A model generated the notes under the pieces. That model was not told the DNA's origin. It was given only the letters and a program-made list of their open reading frames with translations, and searched no databases. Positions 33,685 to 45,800 of a stretch of DNA of 64,000 nucleotides are shown here, in pieces (position 1 is the first letter of the stretch; each line of letters opens with the position of its first letter). Source of the stretch: Ailanthus altissimus (taxonomy: Eukaryota; Streptophyta; Magnoliopsida; Sapindales; Simaroubaceae); contig OX327699.1 of the NCBI GenBank assembly GCA_946807835.1, positions 20,200,014-20,264,013 on the forward strand. Reading direction: 5' to 3'. Position numbers and translations under genes: made by a program.

Positions 33685-34420
33685 TGTTGAAAATTGGTGA
33701 TTCAACATTGTGTTTGAGTATGATTTTGAATTGAAGACCAATAAAGCGTTGAAATGAAGATAATGATGTGTTGGATAGATGAAAAAGGGATGAAAATAGA
33801 GTGCTGGAAGCGATGAAGGGTTTGAGCATGAGAGGAGCACCTTTAGGCTTTGGGATTGTGGCGCTACCATGAACCCACAACAATGTCGCAATGCCACTTT
33901 TTGAAAAATCCCATTTTTTTTAGAGATTTCAACTTCTTTGAGTAGGTTATTTGACCCATACATGCATGAACTCTTATTTTAAATAAAAATAGAATTTTTA
34001 GGGACGTTTTAAAGCTTATATAAACTTTTATAATTCTTTAGAATTATCAAACATTAGAGAAGAAACTCTAAAAGAGAGAATAGAGAGCGCTTAAGTGTTT
34101 GGTGCATAAAAGAGTGCCATAAAAATATTTATGTATTGTGTGTACAAAAAAGTACTAATAAATCTTCTGTAAGAACTCAATTATTAATATATTTCTTAGC
34201 TATCTCTTATGAGATATCTTTTTAATCTAAATAAAAAAATAATTAGAATTTCGTCCATAAATATAAGCATTTGTTATTGAATTACGTAAATTATTTGTGT
34301 TTTATAATTGTGTGATTGTTTATCTCTTTGTGTGTAATTTTTTTATTTTTAATTATTTATAAATAAAATTTTCTATAAAATGCTTAAGTATTTTTTAGAG
34401 TGGACATTAAGAGTCCAACA
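33685..34420 (+). repeat. 3' LTR of the old copia element
   Basis: 736 bp, beginning TGTTGAAAATTGG and ending AGAGTCCAACA. It aligns with the split 5' LTR (203 + about 562 bp) with many substitutions and small indels. A related LTR in reverse orientation is at 36393-37194. Confidence 0.88.
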
Positions 34421-34425
34421 ATTAT

Positions 34426-35688
34426 TATTATTCTTTTTCAGTTATTGTTGTTGGCACCGTTATCATCACTTTCACATTGCGTGAAGCTTGCTTTTTGTCA
34501 CAAGGGAAATGCGGAAGATCACTTGTTATCGTTTATTTGGAAATTTCCATTGTCGCTTATTGCTGATTCTGGGATCACATGCACAGAGAAGGAAAAAAAA
34601 GGGAAGGATTTCTTTGTTGCAGTTCTTCATTTTATCCTATTTCAGATGGTACCTGTTGTATCCGCTATAGATGCACAACACCTACTTCAATTGTTTTTTT
34701 TTTTTTTTTCCTTTTCCAAATATTACAGCCTCTTTCGATTTTCTGGCTCCATCAAACTTAAGAGCACGTTTGTGGGCGTAGCTTACTATATCTTTCGCTA
34801 GATTGTGGTCTCAATATGAGAAACAGATGCACGCATATGATCATCAAAACTAGTCTTGTAAAAGAAAATGACGAAATAATATCCCATTGGACTATGTGCA
34901 AAACCCATGTATTTGAAATTATATATAGTTAAAGCCCCACGCAGGGATTGGATTAGCATGACACTTCCAACTTGAGATAGAGGGTCAATTGATTAAAGGT
35001 TCACCGCACCAGGACTAAGCTAGCTGTTTTGTTGTGTGAATACTAATTTCCTCCTGGTGTTAGGCTTGACGAGAATATATACGTATAGATACTCCTTTTA
35101 TGCCAAGGCCCTCCTTTCTTCTAAACCATTGATCTCTTATATTTTATTGACCAAAAAAGCAGAGTTGCATGCACTGTCTTCCCCCATGCGCCTGTGGAGA
35201 CAGAACCTGACGGCTACACGATACAAATTTTAAGCAAAAAGATGTTATCGTTCATTTTTAATGAAATCGCACTAACAACCTGCTCACATGGCTAGAATCA
35301 AACGTATAATTGTTGAAACTTTTAAAATAATGAGAGAAGTAATTAGGTGTTTCTTAAATTATGTTTTCAAAAGTATTATGAGATTTGAAATTAATTATTA
35401 TTATAAAAATTAATACGACTAAAATGAACATTATAATAATAATTTTTTGAATGTTCTGAACCTGATTTTAAGTTGTCTTTTAAAAACTAAGAGGAATCTA
35501 CTGCTAGACTTTGAACACCGCTTTATAGACATTGCACACCATCTATACGAACATTGCAACTTTTAAATTCTGCACACTATATTAATTAAACACTGCATGC
35601 ACGTCACTTAAAAGCCTAAATAATACACCATTTATTTTGCTTTATACATACATATTCATTCCCCCTTCTTTAATTAAGGACATTGCTT

Positions 35689-35726
<38 letters not shown>

Positions 35727-36392
35727 AAAGGGATTTTGTTTCATGCCGACTATTATTATTATTATTATTATCATCATCATCATTATTATTATTTTTATTA
35801 TTCTTTTTTGAAAGTATTGTTCTTATTATTCTTATTCTTAATATTATTGTTGTTGTTTATCATCATTATAGTTATTACTATTATTCTTTTCTTCTAATTT
35901 TAAATATAATTATTACTAATATTATTACCATCATCGTTGTTGTTGTTATTATTATTATTATTATTGTTGTTGTTGTTTTCATCGTTATTGTTACTACTAC
36001 TATGATTGTTGTTGTTTTTATTTTTGTTATTACTATTAAAAAAATGAAATAAGATGTAAAATAAAGTTTAATTTAGGTTAAACCTTTTAATGTTTTTTAA
36101 AGTAGAATTAGAATTAAATCATTTGTAACGGATAATTTTAATTTTTTTTTATTTGTATAAACATAAAATAGAATCATATTTAAAAGATAAAATTATTCTC
36201 AAAATCAAATTTTAAAAAACAACTCTTTCTTTATTTTTTAAAATCTATTGTAAGAGTGATAATATTGAAATTATTTTACCAAATAGTTAAATTGAATTTT
36301 AGATTTTCTAAATTGCTTCTACCATTCTCAACGGCAACTCCAAACAGGCACTTAATTGTACTAAAGCAAAATGTAGATTTGTTAATTATCGG
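34426..36392. other. Intergenic stretch with simple repeats, no gene seen
   Basis: No supported gene. It contains (AT)n at about 35693-35722 and a long interrupted trinucleotide block of ATT/ATC/GTT units at about 35745-36045. Open frames through that block encode only Tyr/Ile/Val runs and are compositional. Confidence 0.55.
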
Positions 36393-37194
36393 TGTTAGAA
36401 AAATCAGCCTAACTCTCTAATTTAATACCACTTAAGTATCAACTTCAATTATAATACTTACATAATTTATTAGAGTTTTTACGTACTTTAATATCTTTAT
36501 AACTGATATTTAACATTCTAAAATCTTAAGCGCTTTTTAAAATACTTCGCTCACAAGTAATAAGAATATAAAAGAATTGCACACATAATAAAAATAAACA
36601 ATTACACACAAGGCACATGAAGTTTATGTGATTTAAAAACAAATGCTTAGGTCAATGATGATTCATGAGATCTTAACTTCTTTTGTTCATAATTCATAGA
36701 GAATTCAAGATCTAAAAGAAGAGACTATCAAAGAATACATTAATAAACGAGTTCTCTCATTGCATACCTAACACTCAAGCACTCTCATTGCACTTTTCCA
36801 CGCACCTAGTACCCTACAGTTATCTAAACTTTATATTTTATCTCTTGTTGATACATTATTATTCTAAATAGTTTACAAGGGTTTATATAAATTTAAAAAA
36901 TGCCTTAAAAACTCTATTTTTTATTGGAATAGGAGTCCACGTATTGTAGAAGTAAAAAAAATCGACTTTGGGATGCAATCTTACTCAAAATGAATTTTTT
37001 CCCATAAGTTAGCACCTTGGTGCAACTATAATGTGGCCTTGGCTGCTCTCGATCTAAGCCCCTCATCACTTTCAACTTTTTATTTTTGACTCTTTCTCGT
37101 CCATCTAACACATCATCGAACTCATTTCGACTTTTCATTAATTTTCAATTCAAAATCACACTCAAACTTAATTTTGAATTATCAAATTTCAACA
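36393..37194 (-). mobile_element. Solo or truncated copia LTR, same family as 33685-34420
   Basis: Read on the minus strand it starts TGTTGAAATTTGATAATTCA at 37194 and follows the old copia LTR through its TGATGTGTTAGATGGA segment, the AGAGTGCTTGAGTGT segment and the U5 end. The LTR homology becomes unclear near 36470, and the exact far end (36393 used here) is uncertain. No target duplication was found. Confidence 0.7.
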
Positions 37195-37371
37195 ATCCAA
37201 AATAGTATCATCCATTAAAAAGATACTTGCATCTTTTAAATGTTTTTATGTATACCCTTCAATCTATTTTTTCAGTTTATAATTAAAGAAACCTTGATAA
37301 CTTGCTGCACATTGCACTGAAACCAACTGATCAACATATTAGTTAGTAACTTAAACAAAAGTGATTGAGCA

Positions 37372-37588
37372 ATGCCATTGAGGATCCCAAAAGGGATGGG
37401 CTTAACCCCAGCGGAGGAGCAATACGCCGCCAATAAAGGCGGAACAAGCTCAAGGCAGCCTTCCAAAACCTAGGACTGCATTTCAGTGGCTTCAGAGCCA
37501 AACATGCGCTCGACCATGCCGATATAAATGAAGATTATACATTGATGAGACAGAGATGAACGAGCTTGTCAAATATGCTATGAAATGA
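37372..37588 (+). pseudogene. Broken EF-hand gene (paralogue of 10439-10702)
   Basis: The start MPLRIPKGMGLTPAEEQ is readable. Most of EF-hand 1 is then missing, with only a YAANKGG remnant. After a frame change come LKAAFQNLGLHFSGFRAKHALDHADINED, in two readable pieces, a second frameshift, and YIDETEMNELVKYAMK followed by TGA. At that point the gene at 10439 has TGG (AGKWGLL there, MK-stop-GL here). It is thus closest to the 10439 gene and carries a deletion, at least two frameshifts and a nonsense mutation. Confidence 0.85.
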
Positions 37589-38029
37589 GGATTATCTGGC
37601 AGTCACTGTTTTATTTTCATTCGAATGAAATTTTATCTATGCTACTTAGTAAGTTAATTATGCATCAGGCTACGCTTAATAATAGTCCTTTGCAATTTTG
37701 CTTTCAGGGATTGGAAATCTTAGAGGTAGTAAGTAAGAGCAATTTTAGAATATGTCTCGCGTTTCAGAATCAAGATTTACTCTATCAAGAATCATGCAAG
37801 GGCTACAGCTGTCGATGAGGATTCCAATGTTGCGCCTTATCACTCTTGGAAAGAATTCCTTAATATCATGTAACTGATAGCTTCCAATTTTAGATTCTTC
37901 ACTTGTATAATAAACGTCGCTAACTGAAAAGATAAAAACAAGTCAGTAAAATTCTACTTTATACTACAATCTCTTGAATTCTTTAGCTGGCGTGTTTGTG
38001 CATCCACTTCATAGAGAATGCTAATTTTC

Positions 38030-38720
38030 AACTCTTTGAAGAGGGGCTGCGAGCGGTGCGGCGAAAGCTGAGCCTACCTGCCAAAGTTATGGCCGGCAAG
38101 TCACTTGATTTTAATATGTCGAGTTATTCTACGTCGTTGGAAGAAGACAGACACAAATTTAAGAATAAGTTAGATCATTTCATTCAATGTACTTATTTAT
38201 TGAGTTAAACATACACATTTGGATTCTAGATTTGGCCTTAAAAATCCTAATAAACTCGAACTCGGATTTTTCGGAGCCGTGGATAAGGAGAAAGGTTGAG
38301 AGGGGTAAGAGAAGGTTTGAGGGTTTAGGAAATTAGTAATCCTATATTTTAAAATGTATCAAAATGAAAAAAAAAAATGTGTCAAATAATTATTTAATAA
38401 AAATATATAAAATTTAAAATTACATAATTTTATTATTTAATAATTATTTAATATATATTTTTATATAATTTAAAATACAATTTAAATATCTAACATTATT
38501 ATTATTATTAGGAAATTCCAATATAACAAACCACAAAAATAGGATTTCAATTCTTTCCACTCAATGAACTTTGCAGTTTTTTTCTTTAAAAAACAAATTA
38601 ATAAATAAAACTCAAGAGAATGATGATGCGTCGGTGGGCCTAATACTTTGGGCTTCCCAAGAAGAATTTCGAGGTCGAAAATCAAGAAATGACATCGTTT
38701 AGGATCTTAATTCAATTTTC
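38030..38720 (-). pseudogene. TIC22 exon 1 fragment plus 5' flank (segmental duplicate)
   Basis: The minus strand at about 38030-38110 resembles the TIC22 exon 1 region encoding KRLAATVAGKLQRPVLPP, now with stops. Bases 38270-38340 match the 5' UTR side at 3590-3665, and 38620-38700 (GGGCCTAAT, ATCAAGAAATGACATCGTTT) match the TIC22 promoter region at about 3835-3875. The other seven exons are absent. It is a decayed duplicate lying just right of the EF-hand pseudogene. Confidence 0.75.
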
Positions 38721-39304
38721 ATTGCCGTTACTTTTTTCACTCTCCATCCTGCTTTACTTTCTTTCACTTTTATTTAGGGATGGTTATCGGTTCAATGGAA
38801 TTGAAAAATCAATCAAATCAGATTAAATTTTTTTAATACAATTTAGTTCAGTTTTATAAGTAAAAACCGATTAATTTGTTTAATTTTAGTTCGATTCAAA
38901 TCCATTTTTGTTTTATAGTTCATTGTCGAACCCAAAATCTAAAAAAATAAATTCTAAAACATATAAATAAAAATAAATTTAAAACCCATTATATCAGTAA
39001 ATGTGAAGATGGCCGAAAGTCTTTTCAGAAAGCTCTTTTTACCGGAAAGTTCGCTGCAATATGGAGACTTATCTGTCCGCTTGTATGAAAATGGAAAAAT
39101 TACTTCGACATGTGGGTGTGATTGGCTTCTGATATTTAACTCAGCAAAATGGATTTGGACATGATACAATATTTCTCATATGTTTGTATTATTCGTAACT
39201 CAGCGTCGATATCTAGCCAAACAAGCAATTAATATGTTTTTCTTTAAATTGATATTCACAAATCTTAATTTTATGATCTCTAGCCAAATATTTAAATAAA
39301 TAAT

Positions 39305-40637
39305 ATTAGAAGTAGGGTTGGGCAGCTCAAGTTGACCCAAGCTGCCAAAGTTCCTATCGGGATAAAAATATCTGTCTCGATCAAGATGGCTTATTAAGAC
39401 AGTATGTGTCCTGACTCAATTTAAACTGGGACAAATTGGGATACAAGACATTTCGAGATATAAGTTAATTTTGACTCATATTTTTAATTGTTTTAAATTT
39501 GTATTTTTTGGTATATGTTTTTAATTACTTCAAATTTGTAGTTTTGACTCAAAAACTTAATTTTAGAATTTTTTATATTCAAAGAGTTTTTTTAGAGTAT
39601 TTAATAATTTTTATTATTGGTTTCTAATTTCGTTATGAATAATTATTTTAACTTATATTATATTGATAAATATTATAATTCTGATTCTAATTCTAATTTA
39701 AATTATGTTAATAATTTAAAATCTAATTTTAATTTTAATTACGTTAAATATTATAATTTCAAAATTAATTTCAATATGAATTATGGTAAATATTATAGTT
39801 TCGATTTCAATTCTAGTTACAATCACGTTAAATGATAAATTTTATAATTTTAAATCTAATTTTAATTTTAATTATGTTAAATATTATAATTTTAAATCCA
39901 AATCTAATTTTAATTATGTAAAATATTATAATTCTATATTTAATTTCAATTTTAATTATGTTAAATGTTATAATTCTGATTTCAATTTCAATTTTAATTA
40001 CGTTAAATGTTATAATTTCAAATCTAATTTTAATTTCAGTTATGTTAAATATTATAATTTTAATTCCAAATCTAATTTCAATTACGTTAATATTATAATT
40101 TTAAATCTAATTGGAATTTCAATTATGTTAAATGTTATAATTCTGATTTTATTTTTAATTATATTAAATATTATAATGGACTTTATTATTTTATTAAATT
40201 TTAGCCATGTACACTTTGTGTTTAATTACAAAAAAAATATCAACAAATATGATGCCATAATTTTTTATTTATTAGAATACACTTTTTGAATAAATTGTAA
40301 CATATATGACAAGAACTGAAAATTCTCCACATAATGACTCATTCTAATCATACCTATCAATGTAATTGGTTTGTAATTAAATCAAAATGAGAATCAAATT
40401 GAATGAAAAGTTATATCACACGTGTATATTATAAAAGAATAAATATTTTTAAAAGAAAAAAATTCGGATAGGGGATGAGAGTCGGACCAATCTGAAAAAT
40501 ATCTTAAACCGGGTCGAAATAAGGGATCCGAATGCGTTCAACCCTTGGAATTGAACATAACCTATCCCGAAAATTTTGAGTAGAGACGCTCAAAATAAAA
40601 GTCGAGTTCGGATAATTCGCCCAACCCTAATCAGAAG
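39305..40637. mobile_element. hAT-like non-autonomous DNA transposon
   Basis: Perfect 11-bp terminal inverted repeats, TAGGGTTGGGC (39313-39323) and GCCCAACCCTA (40619-40629), are flanked by an 8-bp target duplication with one mismatch (ATTAGAAG 39305-39312, ATCAGAAG 40630-40637). These features fit the hAT superfamily. The interior has no transposase; much of it is a 42-bp minisatellite. Confidence 0.8.
39655..40185. repeat. 42-bp AT-rich minisatellite inside the hAT-like element
   Basis: About 12 copies of a unit like TAATTTTAATTATGTTAAAT plus ATTATAATTTCAAATC. The word ATTATGTTAA or variants recurs near 39871, 39913, 39955, 39997, 40039 and 40081, exactly 42 apart. The open frame across it (14-residue Asn/Tyr/Phe repeats) follows from the period being a multiple of three and is not evidence of a gene. 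Confidence 0.85.
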
Positions 40638-41929
40638 TCTTAGTGATTCACTTTATATAATTCTAGGACAGATTTAATTACTTCACGCCTAAGGTTGAGA
40701 CTGAGAGAATCTCGTACAGATGTTCAAGATATATACGCCACTGAATTCGTAAAATCGCATCAGTATCAGCACATTTGTTGCAAAAGCTATTTTTAAATTT
40801 GCACTCCCTGGGAAAAACGGCTGGTACATCTGCTGAAGCCTCAAAATTAGACACCCACTTTACAACATTATGTGGCGTGGCGTGTGCTCTTCTCTCTCAA
40901 AAGACAAAGAGTAAGGAGAGAACATTTTTATGGTCCTTGGTTACAAGTTCCGAATTTCAAGCTACAACCTTTTTAATTTGGTCTATGAATTGTCTTGTAA
41001 AGCATCTTGAGTTTTCACCTGTCTGTCTCCCCAGTTTATTTATCGATCTTTATTCTTTGTATCACATAATTGCTTGCACATTTGCTTTTAGTCTACCAAT
41101 TAATGATATCTCTTTAACCTATTATATATGCCGAAAAGTTATTGACCTTTATAACAGTAATATAAATTGACAATAATGCTATGTTTATATAGTTTGTATC
41201 TTAATAAATGTGGTATGCGATATATTCTAATTTTATAAATTTAACATTACTCTAAAATTGAACAAGAATGATACTATTTGAGCCACTTGACAACCCCCAC
41301 TTTTCATTATCATTTATTAAAAAACTTAAAATAAATTTATTTTTTTAATACATTCTATTTAATTCCCAATTTGCTATTATTAATTATCACTTAGAATATT
41401 TTTTTTAATACACTTCATTGTTTACAAAATATGAACAAATGAATTTTTTAAAAATATATTTTTATTTTCTTAAATTTATTTATTTCATCTCTTAAACAAG
41501 ACTTTATAGATTTTAATATATTTAAAAAAAAATTATAAGTTTAATGAGTATAATAAATTCAATAGCATTACATATACAAATTAGCCTTATAAAATCTTTC
41601 ATACTATCTAACGTAACATAACACAATTGAAAAGATAAATATAAAAAGTTAAAATAATAAATTAAACAGATAATGTGATAATTTAATCAATTTTACTACG
41701 ACTTGTTAAATAGTAAAATAAATTCGTATGACTTAATTTGTATATGTAGTATAATTTTAATAAATTATATATAGAAGTGTACTCAGTTTTTTTTTTCATT
41801 TTTATTTATTATATACAAAAATAAAATTCAAATAAAAATAATAAATGAGAGTGATGAGCTCCTTGGACAAATAATTTAGTGAATATATAATAGCTATTAT
41901 AATTATAATTGTGGTACATGTTCATCAAA
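40638..41929. other. Unannotated stretch between hAT-like element and tRNA
   Basis: No gene can be supported. About 37 bp around 40885-40921 (GCTCTTCTCTCTCAAAAGAC onward) recur at the extreme right end of the window (63964-64000), so this may be part of a larger duplicated block. Downstream of 41170 it is AT-rich. Confidence 0.5.
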
Positions 41930-41969
41930 GTTGAGATGGCCGAGTTGGTCTAAGGCGCCAGATTAAGGT

Positions 41970-42002
<33 letters not shown>

Positions 42003-42010
42003 TCTCAACA
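41930..42010 (+). tRNA. tRNA-Leu (anticodon AAG)
   Basis: A complete type II tRNA of 81 nt. The acceptor stem GTTGAGA (41930-41936) pairs with TCTCAAC (42003-42009) before discriminator A. Box A reads TGGCCGAGTTGG, the anticodon arm is CCAGA-TTAAGGT-TCTGG with AAG, and the T arm is GTGGGTTCAAATCCCAC (box B). A T5 run at 42014 fits a Pol III terminator. It should decode CUU (and CUC after deamination to inosine). All stems pair, so it looks functional. Confidence 0.95.
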
Positions 42011-42728
42011 TCGTTTTTCTGCTTTTCGGTTAATTTATCTAATATTTTTTCTGGGGTAGCAGAATTTTACAAATTCAGATTATAGATCATTTCCCATCAA
42101 GAGTTCTGGCCCAAATAAGAAGAAATGGACAAGCACCGCACTGCGCCACATTCTGATTTGAACCAATTTATTGAGCATCGAAAGGACTTGACCTTGTATT
42201 CATAACAGAGTTTTTAAAGTGTACTTATGCATTTTTAGTGATAAAAAAATGATAGAAAAAGAGGTAATTGACTATTTAAACAAAACTAAAAGACTTAACG
42301 AGTAAATCAAAATAAAAATAAGAAGAAAAACAATATTTTTTAAAAATGTATAACAATAAAAAAATGCATGTAATAGAGTATATATTTACTCTTTTTTTTA
42401 GTGATATCCATCTTGCTACTATATATACTGCTCCTGTAGAATATTCAAACTATTCTATTATTTTCTCAATTTCTTTTCTCAAGTCTTTATGGTCTCTTTT
42501 ACACTCTTCTACATAAGAATAGAGCGTCATTTTTGCAACTTATTCATGGTTATGGATCTTGTTAGTATATGAGTGTCTCTCTGATGAAAAAATATATGTT
42601 GAAAGAATTTCAAATTTAAGAAAAGTTTAGATATCTCAAAACTTATAGCTGCCCTTTTGTTCAATTTTTTTTAAAGAAAAAAAATATTTTAAATGAGATA
42701 ATTTATGATGTGTTATTTATTAAGTTAA
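42011..42728. other. Intergenic stretch, no gene seen
   Basis: Contains the tRNA terminator and otherwise AT-rich sequence without recognisable coding or transposon features. Confidence 0.5.
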
Positions 42729-43059
42729 TGTTAAAAGAGGAAACAAATTAAGTAATTTGTTAAAGAAAAAATAAATTATTTGATTTATGAAAAGAGCAAA
42801 CAAAATATTTGATTTGTTAAAATAGTAAACAAATCAAATAAATTTTTTTCTTAATTAATTTTTAGGTTAAATATTCTCAACTACTTTTTATATGTAATTA
42901 CCTAATTTAACTTTTTTTTTCTTTTTCAACATAAAAATATTTTTATAAATGTAAAGCCTACTATTTGTATTTTGATGTATAACAATATACAATTCTTGTC
43001 CAAATTTTTTCTTCTTATTCTCTTAATTTTTTTTTGGTATCAAAGCTCTAGATTTCTTA

Positions 43060-44160
43060 CATGTCTTCTGCTGATCTTGAAAAGGAGAAGGAGGAATTTA
43101 CTAAGATGATGACAGAGAAAGTTGGTGATGGTATGAATGCCTTCACCATACATCACTTGCATAATTCAGGTCTCGTTTTGGTTATAAAAATGCATGAAGG
43201 AGAAAACTAAGGACAATAGCTGCGCGATGCGTATAGCTCTTAGTGTCAAGAATAAAATTGGATTAATCAACCGGACGATACAAGCATTACCTTAATTCGA
43301 CACTAAATTTTTGGTGTGGCAACGGTGTAATGATATGGTATTATCTTGAATTTTGAATTCAATTCATTCTAATATTACAGGAAGTGTTATTTATGCAAAA
43401 ACTGCTAATGAAGTCTGGGACGACTTAAAGGATAGGTTCTTTCAAGGAAATGACTCTTGAATCTATAAATTCAACAAGAAATTGTTGAATAACGACAAAG
43501 GTCTCAGTCTGTTTTAGCTTATTACACCAAGATAAAGTCACTTTGGGATAAGTTACATTTTTATCATGATCCAATTTCTTGTACTTGTGGAGGTCTAAAA
43601 GGCTTTGCCAAACGAGAAGAGAATGAAGGGGTCATGCAGTTCTTGCTAAGAATAAATGAATTTTATACTAGTGTGTAAGGTTCAATTCTCATGATGAGTC
43701 ATCTCCTATATACACACACAAAGTTTATGTTTTGATACTCCAACAAGAGAGACAAATCGAAGTAACCATTAAAAGAGAGGAGCCAGTCATACTGTGATGC
43801 AGGTTTCAAACTCTTCAAAAACCAAGAAGTGAATTTCCAAGAAAAGAATTGCACTCATTATAGAAAAAACAACCACATCATTGATCATTACTACTTTCTT
43901 TATAGTTTTCTGCCTGGATACAAACTATATGGTAAGGAAGTGAAGTCAAGAGAAAAAAAGTCTAATATTAATAAGTTGATAGCTAAAGTAGAATCTAAGG
44001 GACAAAGTTTTATCAATACCACTTTTACTCTCGAAGAGTACAATCAACTTAAAACTCTACTTCAAAAGGATAATAGTAATACTTTTCTTTTTGTGAACAC
44101 TATAGGTATTCACTCACCTTTTTGTTGTAAGATTAATTTTTCATTACATATTGAATGAAT
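43060..44160 (+). pseudogene. Copia gag relic with zinc-knuckle segment
   Basis: A degraded gag. The UBN2-like region is seen near 43380-43540 (YAKTANEVWDDLKDRFFQGND, in short pieces), then a spoilt CCHC knuckle (NCTHYRKNNHIIDHYYF) and LPGYKLYGKE at about 43850-43940. Stops and frameshifts are frequent. Confidence 0.75.
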
Positions 44161-44339
44161 TATTGATAGTAGGCCTATCGACCGTGTTTCTAATGTTCAA
44201 CCAACATTACATAAAATAACTCATTCCTACAATTCTGTTTAGTTATCAAATGAAGGCTAAACTAAAATTAATTGTGTTGGGTTAACAAAGTTTTCAGATA
44301 ATATCACTTTAAATGATGTTTTCAATGCACCAAAATTTA

Positions 44340-45420
44340 AAGTTAATAAGTTATCAGTTGATAAACTTACTCGAATATTGGGTTGTATTATAACATTTTA
44401 TCCTGATTTTTGTGTGGTGCAGGACATGGCTACAAAAAAAACGATTAGCTAGAAAAAATAGCTTAATGGTTTGTACTATTTCGAAGCCAGCCAAACACCA
44501 CTCATCATACACCATATCCAATGCAGTCCTCATATTTGACGTCAACGATTAATCCACCCCTCCATTACACATTTTCAGACACTCTCAAAAACTAACCCTG
44601 AAATATCTTTTGAATTTGCATTATTTTGTGATATTTGTCCATTAGCTAAACAAACTTATATATCTTTTTCCAATAGTTTTATATGTACTAGTACATCTTT
44701 TGCTTTAATCCATTGTGAGATTTAAAGACCTTATAAAATTACTTCTTATATAAGAGTTCTTATTTCTTATCCATTGTTGATGATTATTCTCGTTTACCTG
44801 AATACATTTGAAAAGCTTTAAATTTGAAACTCAATCACTAATAAAGTCTTTTTTTTTCATGGGTCCAAAACTCAATTCCATTGTGGGATAAAAGATCTAC
44901 GTTCTGACAACATAAAAGAGTTTTGATCTTTACAAGCCTTCTTTGTAGATAATGGTACATCTTTCTAACGTACTTGCCCACACACACTCCAATAAAATGG
45001 AGTTGTAGAGCATAAGCATAAACATCTCTTAAATGTGAGTTGTTTACTTCATTTTCAAGCTAACCTACTTTTGCAGTTTTGGGGGGAGAGCCTACAAATA
45101 ACCTATTATCTAATCAACCACCTTCCAAAACCCGTTTTATTCGGCCAGACATCATACCACCAGTTTTACAATAAACCTTCGGTATAGTTAAATGTAAGTC
45201 ATTCACTTTATTTTCAAACTAACCTACCTTTGCAGATTTGGGAGAAGAACCTACAAATAGCTTGCTACCTAATCAACTACCTTTTAAATTTTGTTCTATC
45301 CGGCCTAACACCATACCATCGATTTTATAATAAACCTCCAGTATACTCTTATCTCCACACCTTCGGGTGTTTATGTTACGTCACCAACCTTAAACCAAAT
45401 CATAAATTTGTCACTTGAGC
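44340..45420 (+). pseudogene. Copia protease/integrase relic
   Basis: Fragments readable as GLYYFE, the CDICPLAKQTYISF segment before the integrase core, and the later NLLSNQPPSKT and TFGCLCYVTNLKPNHKF segments. It contains two tandem copies of a 159-bp piece (45030-45188 and 45189-45350). There are many stops. Confidence 0.75.
45030..45350. repeat. 159-bp tandem duplication in copia integrase relic
   Basis: Both copies contain TTTTCAA-ct-AACCTACtTTTGCAG and TCGGCC-like or CCGGCC-like segments followed by a TTTTACAATAAACCTtC-like end; diverged by perhaps 20 percent. An old local duplication. Confidence 0.75.
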
Positions 45421-45458
45421 CCAAAAAAAACATATTCTTAGTTATCTACTTTGACAAA

Positions 45459-45800
45459 ATCTAGCAAAAACTGCCATTTAGGTCGTCGGCCATAACAACC
45501 CAGTACTTATGCGGGGTGATCAGGCGTGTGAGCGTGGCACATGGAGCACATGCCTTGCGCACAACATGCACGCCATGCGATATAGCACTACACGCAACGT
45601 CGCACTATGCTCCCTGCATAGCACATGCCGCTTGGCACACATACGTGCCATGCAACATGCTACTACAATGATGCCATGTGGCATGTTTAATTTTTTAATT
45701 AATAATTAAATATTGAATTAATTAGTAATTTTATAAATTAATTAATAATTTTGTGTGGCACAATAATTAAACATTGTGCCCGACGTGCATGTACATATGA
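45459..45800. repeat. Direct repeat copy 1, GC-rich core
   Basis: Begins AAATCTAGCAAAAACTGCC, has a core full of CATGCC/GGCATG and GCACAT words, and ends in AATAATTTTGTGTGGCACAATAATTAAACATTGTGCCC-like sequence, given here in part. A second copy is at 46477-46803. Confidence 0.85.

Larger units (their letters stand above)
21978..34425 (+). mobile_element. Old Ty1/copia element carrying a nested gypsy insertion
   Basis: The element itself is 21983-34420, flanked by a 5-bp target duplication ATTAT (21978-21982, 34421-34425). Its LTRs begin TGTTGAAAATT; the 3' copy ends CCAACA and the aligned 5' copy ends CTAATA. The 5' LTR is split by the gypsy element: left part 21983-22185, right part 31568-32129. 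The 3' LTR is 33685-34420. A primer-binding-site-like TGGTATTAGAACC follows the 5' LTR at 32132. Only gag and the start of the protease region remain inside, all decayed. The LTRs have diverged considerably, so this insertion is much older than the gypsy element within it. Confidence 0.9.

Noticed and set aside
35637..36052. Tyr/Ile/Val-rich open frames
   Set aside because: Produced by (AT)n and trinucleotide repeats.
39617..40289. Asn/Tyr/Phe repeat protein
   Set aside because: The 42-bp minisatellite is a multiple of three and keeps a frame open by chance; no promoter or homology.
40775..41170. 131-residue open frame
   Set aside because: No recognisable domain, no promoter seen, atypical composition; kept only as part of an unannotated stretch.
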